This document shows positions 61,121-64,000 of a stretch of DNA of 64,000 nt, piece after piece. Position 1 is the first letter of the stretch; every line of letters starts with the position of its first letter. The stretch covers positions 1,488,001 through 1,552,000 of the forward strand of contig NZ_CP040812.1 in assembly GCF_006159205.1 (NCBI RefSeq). Reading direction: 5' to 3'. A program made the position numbers and the translations under genes. The notes beneath the pieces were generated by a model that saw nothing but the letters and a program-made list of their open reading frames with translations, was not told where the DNA came from and did not search any database. Source of the DNA: Antarcticibacterium flavum (GTDB lineage: Bacteria > Bacteroidota > Bacteroidia > Flavobacteriales > Flavobacteriaceae).

Positions 61121-62065
61121 ATGAGAAATTTCAAAACCTTTGTTTGTACAATTCTATTTTCCTTGTCCATCACCATTTTTTCTTATTCCCAGAGCGACTC
61201 ACTTTCTCAAATCCTAAAGAATAGAGACACAATAAGCTTAACTGAAGCACAGGCATATAAAATGTTGTACGAAAATCAAATTAACTCAAATACCGCAATT
61301 TTATCTACAATATTTTATGCATTAGGGGGCTTAGGAGCTGCAGTTTTATTAGTTTTCGGTAGTACTTGGTGGTTCAATGAGAAAAAAGTGAAAGACCTTT
61401 TAAATAATCTGGAAGATAAAGCCACAGATATAAAAAATGAAAATCATACGGAAATTAAAGAAAACATTAATCAATTGTCCGCCGAAACCTTTAATGACTT
61501 TAACGAGTTTAAAAGAGCTTTAGAAAATGAAATAAAGGAAAAAATAAATGAGTTAAAGAAAGTTTCTACTAAATCGAAAAAAGAGTTAAAAGATGAGAAC
61601 CAAGTAGCTATTACAAATTATCAAAATCTTCTAAAATCTTATAATGAAAATTTGCAATCTCAAATCGAAAATTATAAAAAACAATTTGAAGCAAATGTAA
61701 ATTTAATAAACAAAGAATTAAAGGGTATTAACCAGGAAAACAAAAAGCAATTAAAATTTCATTCTAATCAATTTAAAAGGGATATTTTAAAACATAATGC
61801 TGAAATTGCCGCTTTAAAAGGAAATAGTAATATTGCATTAATGGCTTATCTTGATTATTCCATATTTCTTTTTGATTCAAACAATCATTTCACCTTTAAA
61901 TATGTTTATAAAGATATAATTAATTGCTTAAACAAAGTAGAATTCATTTATACAGATGAATTAGAAGGTTTAAATACATTGACTAAAGTTGCAGAAGAAG
62001 AATATCCGAAAGAATCTAAACAGATAAAGGAACTGTATAAAGAATTAGAAGTTCGTAAATTATAA
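61121..62065 (+). CDS. Membrane-anchored coiled-coil protein
   Basis: A 314-residue protein with a signal peptide (MRNFKTFVCTILFSLSITIFSYSQ), one membrane span (about 63-83: ILSTIFYALGGLGAAVLLVFG) and a long coiled coil (about 90-225), then a small C-terminal helical domain. It lies precisely between the two copies of the hsdM leader, so it was probably inserted by the event that made the duplication. The function is unknown; a membrane-bound defence accessory is one possibility. Confidence 0.72.
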   Translation: MRNFKTFVCTILFSLSITIFSYSQSDSLSQILKNRDTISLTEAQAYKMLYENQINSNTAILSTIFYALGGLGAAVLLVFGSTWWFNEKKVKDLLNNLEDKATDIKNENHTEIKENINQLSAETFNDFNEFKRALENEIKEKINELKKVSTKSKKELKDENQVAITNYQNLLKSYNENLQSQIENYKKQFEANVNLINKELKGINQENKKQLKFHSNQFKRDILKHNAEIAALKGNSNIALMAYLDYSIFLFDSNNHFTFKYVYKDIINCLNKVEFIYTDELEGLNTLTKVAEEEYPKESKQIKELYKELEVRKL

Positions 62066-62129
62066 ATTTCAAACCACGAATCTCTTATATGGCAGAAGCA
62101 GACTTCCTATTAATTACCTCAAATAAGAA

Positions 62130-63692
62130 ATGACCCAATCCAAGCAACAACTGGAACAACAACTCTGGAATATCGCCAACACGCTCCGCGGAAAAATGGG
62201 GGCCGATGAATTTCGGGATTATATATTAGGATTTATATTTTATAAGTACCTGAGCAGGAAGATGGAACTTCACGCCAACAAGATCCTAAAACCTGATAAT
62301 TTAACTTTCCACGAACTGGAAGGCCACCCGCAGGAAAAAGAATATCTCGAAGCGGTGAAAGATGATGCTCTGGAGCACCTGGGATATTTCCTGAAACCGT
62401 CTGAACTTTTTAGCGAACTCGCCCGTCGTGGGAACGGGAACGGAAAAAGCAAATTCATTCTCGGCGACCTTGCAAAGGTGCTTACCAACATTGAGCAAAG
62501 CACAATGGGTAGCGAAAGTGAGGAAGATTTCGGAAATCTTTTTGAAGACCTGGACCTTACAAGCAGCAAGCTTGGAAAGACTGAAGAAGCCAAAAACGAA
62601 CTTATCGTAAAAGTACTCACTCACCTGGACCAGGTGGATTTTGACCTGGAGAATACAGAGAGTGACGTCTTGGGTGATGCTTATGAATACCTGATTGGTA
62701 AATTCGCTTCCGGTGCCGGAAAAAAGGCCGGGGAGTTTTATACGCCTCAACAGGTAAGTAAGATCCTGGCGAAGCTGGTAACGATTGAAAAGGAGCAGAT
62801 CAAAAATGTATACGATCCCACCTGCGGCTCGGGTTCCCTCCTGCTCCGTGTTTCAAAGGAAGCAAATGTAGGAGCATTTTTTGGACAGGAGAGCAATCCT
62901 ACCACTTATAACCTATGCAGGATGAATATGATCATGCACGATGTGCATTACAAACGATTTGATATCCACAACGAGGACACGCTGGAGAATCCTTCCCCGC
63001 AGCATCTGGAGGAAAAGTTTGAAGCCATAGTTGCCAATCCTCCTTTCTCTGCCAACTGGAGCGCGAGTCCGCTGTTTATGAGTGATGACCGCTTCTCCCC
63101 TTACGGAAAGCTCGCACCAAAGACTAAAGCTGACTTTGCCTTTGTGCAGCATATGGTACACCAGCTTTCCAATACAGGAACTATAGCTTGTGTGTTACCT
63201 CACGGGGTATTATTTCGCGGCGCGGCGGAAGGACATATTCGTAAATACCTGATAAAAGACAAAAATTACCTGGACGCGGTAATAGGTTTACCCTCCAATA
63301 TTTTCTATGGAACTTCAATCCCTACGTGTATCCTGGTGCTGAAGAAAAACAGGGAGCACAGCAAAGACATTTTGTTCATTGACAGCAGCGAACACTATGA
63401 AAAGATAAAAACCCAGAATTACCTGCGGGAAGAGGATGTGGAGAAGATCATTGACACCTATAAGAACAGAACCACCATTGATAAATACAGCTTTGTTGCA
63501 TCACTAGACGAAGTAAAGGAAAATGATTATAACCTGAACATCCCCCGCTATGTAGATACTTTTGAGGAAGAAGAGCCAGTGGATCTTGATGCTGTTTCTG
63601 CTGAATTAAAAGGGCTGAAAAATGATATTAAAACTACAGATGCTGAAATAGCCGATTTCTGTAACCAATTAGGAATTGAACAACCTTTTTAA
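62130..63692 (+). CDS. hsdM: Type I restriction-modification methyltransferase HsdM
   Basis: A 520-residue N6-adenine methyltransferase with the HsdM N-terminal helical domain (LWNIANTLRGKMGADEFRDYILGFIFYKYLSRKME) and catalytic domain: motif I DPTCGSGSLL (about 229-238) and motif IV NPPFSANW (about 301-308). It methylates adenine as part of an M2S complex. The start at 62130 fits the family N-terminus. The hsdS start lies 1 bp after its stop codon. Its codon use and G+C are nearer to those of the left half of the window than to the A+T-rich island genes before it. Confidence 0.94.
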   Translation: MTQSKQQLEQQLWNIANTLRGKMGADEFRDYILGFIFYKYLSRKMELHANKILKPDNLTFHELEGHPQEKEYLEAVKDDALEHLGYFLKPSELFSELARRGNGNGKSKFILGDLAKVLTNIEQSTMGSESEEDFGNLFEDLDLTSSKLGKTEEAKNELIVKVLTHLDQVDFDLENTESDVLGDAYEYLIGKFASGAGKKAGEFYTPQQVSKILAKLVTIEKEQIKNVYDPTCGSGSLLLRVSKEANVGAFFGQESNPTTYNLCRMNMIMHDVHYKRFDIHNEDTLENPSPQHLEEKFEAIVANPPFSANWSASPLFMSDDRFSPYGKLAPKTKADFAFVQHMVHQLSNTGTIACVLPHGVLFRGAAEGHIRKYLIKDKNYLDAVIGLPSNIFYGTSIPTCILVLKKNREHSKDILFIDSSEHYEKIKTQNYLREEDVEKIIDTYKNRTTIDKYSFVASLDEVKENDYNLNIPRYVDTFEEEEPVDLDAVSAELKGLKNDIKTTDAEIADFCNQLGIEQPF

Positions 63693-63693
63693 G

Positions 63694-64000
63694 ATGGAGA
63701 CAGAAGTAGAAAGAAATAGGGAACAAAAAATAGCTCCACAATTAAGATTTAGGGAATTTGAAAGTAATTGGATTAAAATTCCACTGGGGAAAATTATAAA
63801 GTCCATTTCTTCTGGAAAAACCAAGCCGGAAGATAATGGTAAATATCCAGTTTTTGGTTCGACAGGAATAATAGGAAATTGTTCATATTTCACTCACGAT
63901 GGCGAATTTATCTTAATTGCACGTGTAGGAGCTAATGCAGGTAAAATTCAAAGAGTTATAGGAAAATTCTCTGTAACAGATAATACTTTGGTGCTTATCC
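63694..64000 (+). CDS. hsdS: Type I specificity subunit HsdS (partial, cut by window end)
   Basis: The ATG at 63694 opens a frame that runs off the window (102 codons). It encodes the start of a target-recognition domain (WIKIPLGKIIKSISSGKTK ... YPVFGSTGIIG ... FILIARVGANAGKI ... VTDNTLVL), the usual HsdS N-terminal TRD. HsdS selects the DNA site for the complex. hsdR is expected beyond the window. Confidence 0.9.
   Translation, partial: METEVERNREQKIAPQLRFREFESNWIKIPLGKIIKSISSGKTKPEDNGKYPVFGSTGIIGNCSYFTHDGEFILIARVGANAGKIQRVIGKFSVTDNTLVLI

Overview
The window looks like a chromosomal segment of a marine-type member of the Flavobacteriaceae (Bacteroidetes), probably in or near the Gramella/Salegentibacter/Zunongwangia group. 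This is inferred from two SusC/SusD pairs, a DUF6377-type SusR regulator, DUF6520 and MauE small proteins, A+T-rich Bacteroidetes-style intergenic DNA and IS21/IS66 elements; no rRNA or tRNA was seen to fix the genus.

Layout. (1) 1-4.7 kb is repeat-rich: about 6.5 copies of a ~309-bp unit, each carrying two REP-type hairpins in opposite orientation (a tandem BIME-like array), then several unrelated arrays that all have a 7-bp period. These surround a frameshifted DUF481 outer-membrane gene and a small membrane protein, followed by a DUF4407 membrane protein. (2) 5.9-17.4 kb is a complete starch-utilisation locus: SusR-like regulator (divergent), SusC, SusD, SusE-like starch-binding lipoprotein, GH13 alpha-amylase lipoprotein and GH97 alpha-glucosidase. 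Starch would be bound and cut at the surface, oligosaccharides imported by SusCD, and glucose released in the periplasm by GH97. (3) 17.5-31.3 kb holds a 55-aa lipoprotein, a candidate structured RNA, an 807-aa fusion of an alpha-oxoamine synthase with a GNAT-like acyltransferase divergent from DUF7793 and PAS-AraC genes (with a tandem 21-bp repeat between them), then MauE-like and DUF6520 genes facing a SusC-SusD-M16 peptidase operon. (4) 31.4-64 kb is an accessory/defence island with gene scars at its left edge: an XRE regulator, an Eco57I-like methyltransferase with a PD-(D/E)XK partner, IS21, an OLD-family ATPase-TOPRIM nuclease, a small P-loop protein, a KAP NTPase, a Septu-like ATPase/HNH pair broken by IS66, a second inverted IS66, a PLD-SF2 helicase fusion, a DEDDh exonuclease-BRCT protein, several small or secreted proteins, a degenerate BLUF-like protein and the start of a type I restriction-modification operon (hsdM, hsdS cut by the window end).

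The most informative structural facts are: IS66 copy 1 sits inside the Septu ATPase with an 8-bp target duplication and its removal restores the frame exactly; the two IS66 copies differ by one G in a homopolymer that breaks tnpB in copy 1; and the leader and first codons of hsdM are duplicated on both sides of a coiled-coil membrane-protein gene. The best candidates for something undescribed are the PLD-helicase / small ORF / exonuclease-BRCT module, the oxoamine synthase-GNAT fusion with its regulators, and the MauE/DUF6520/SusCD/M16 cluster.
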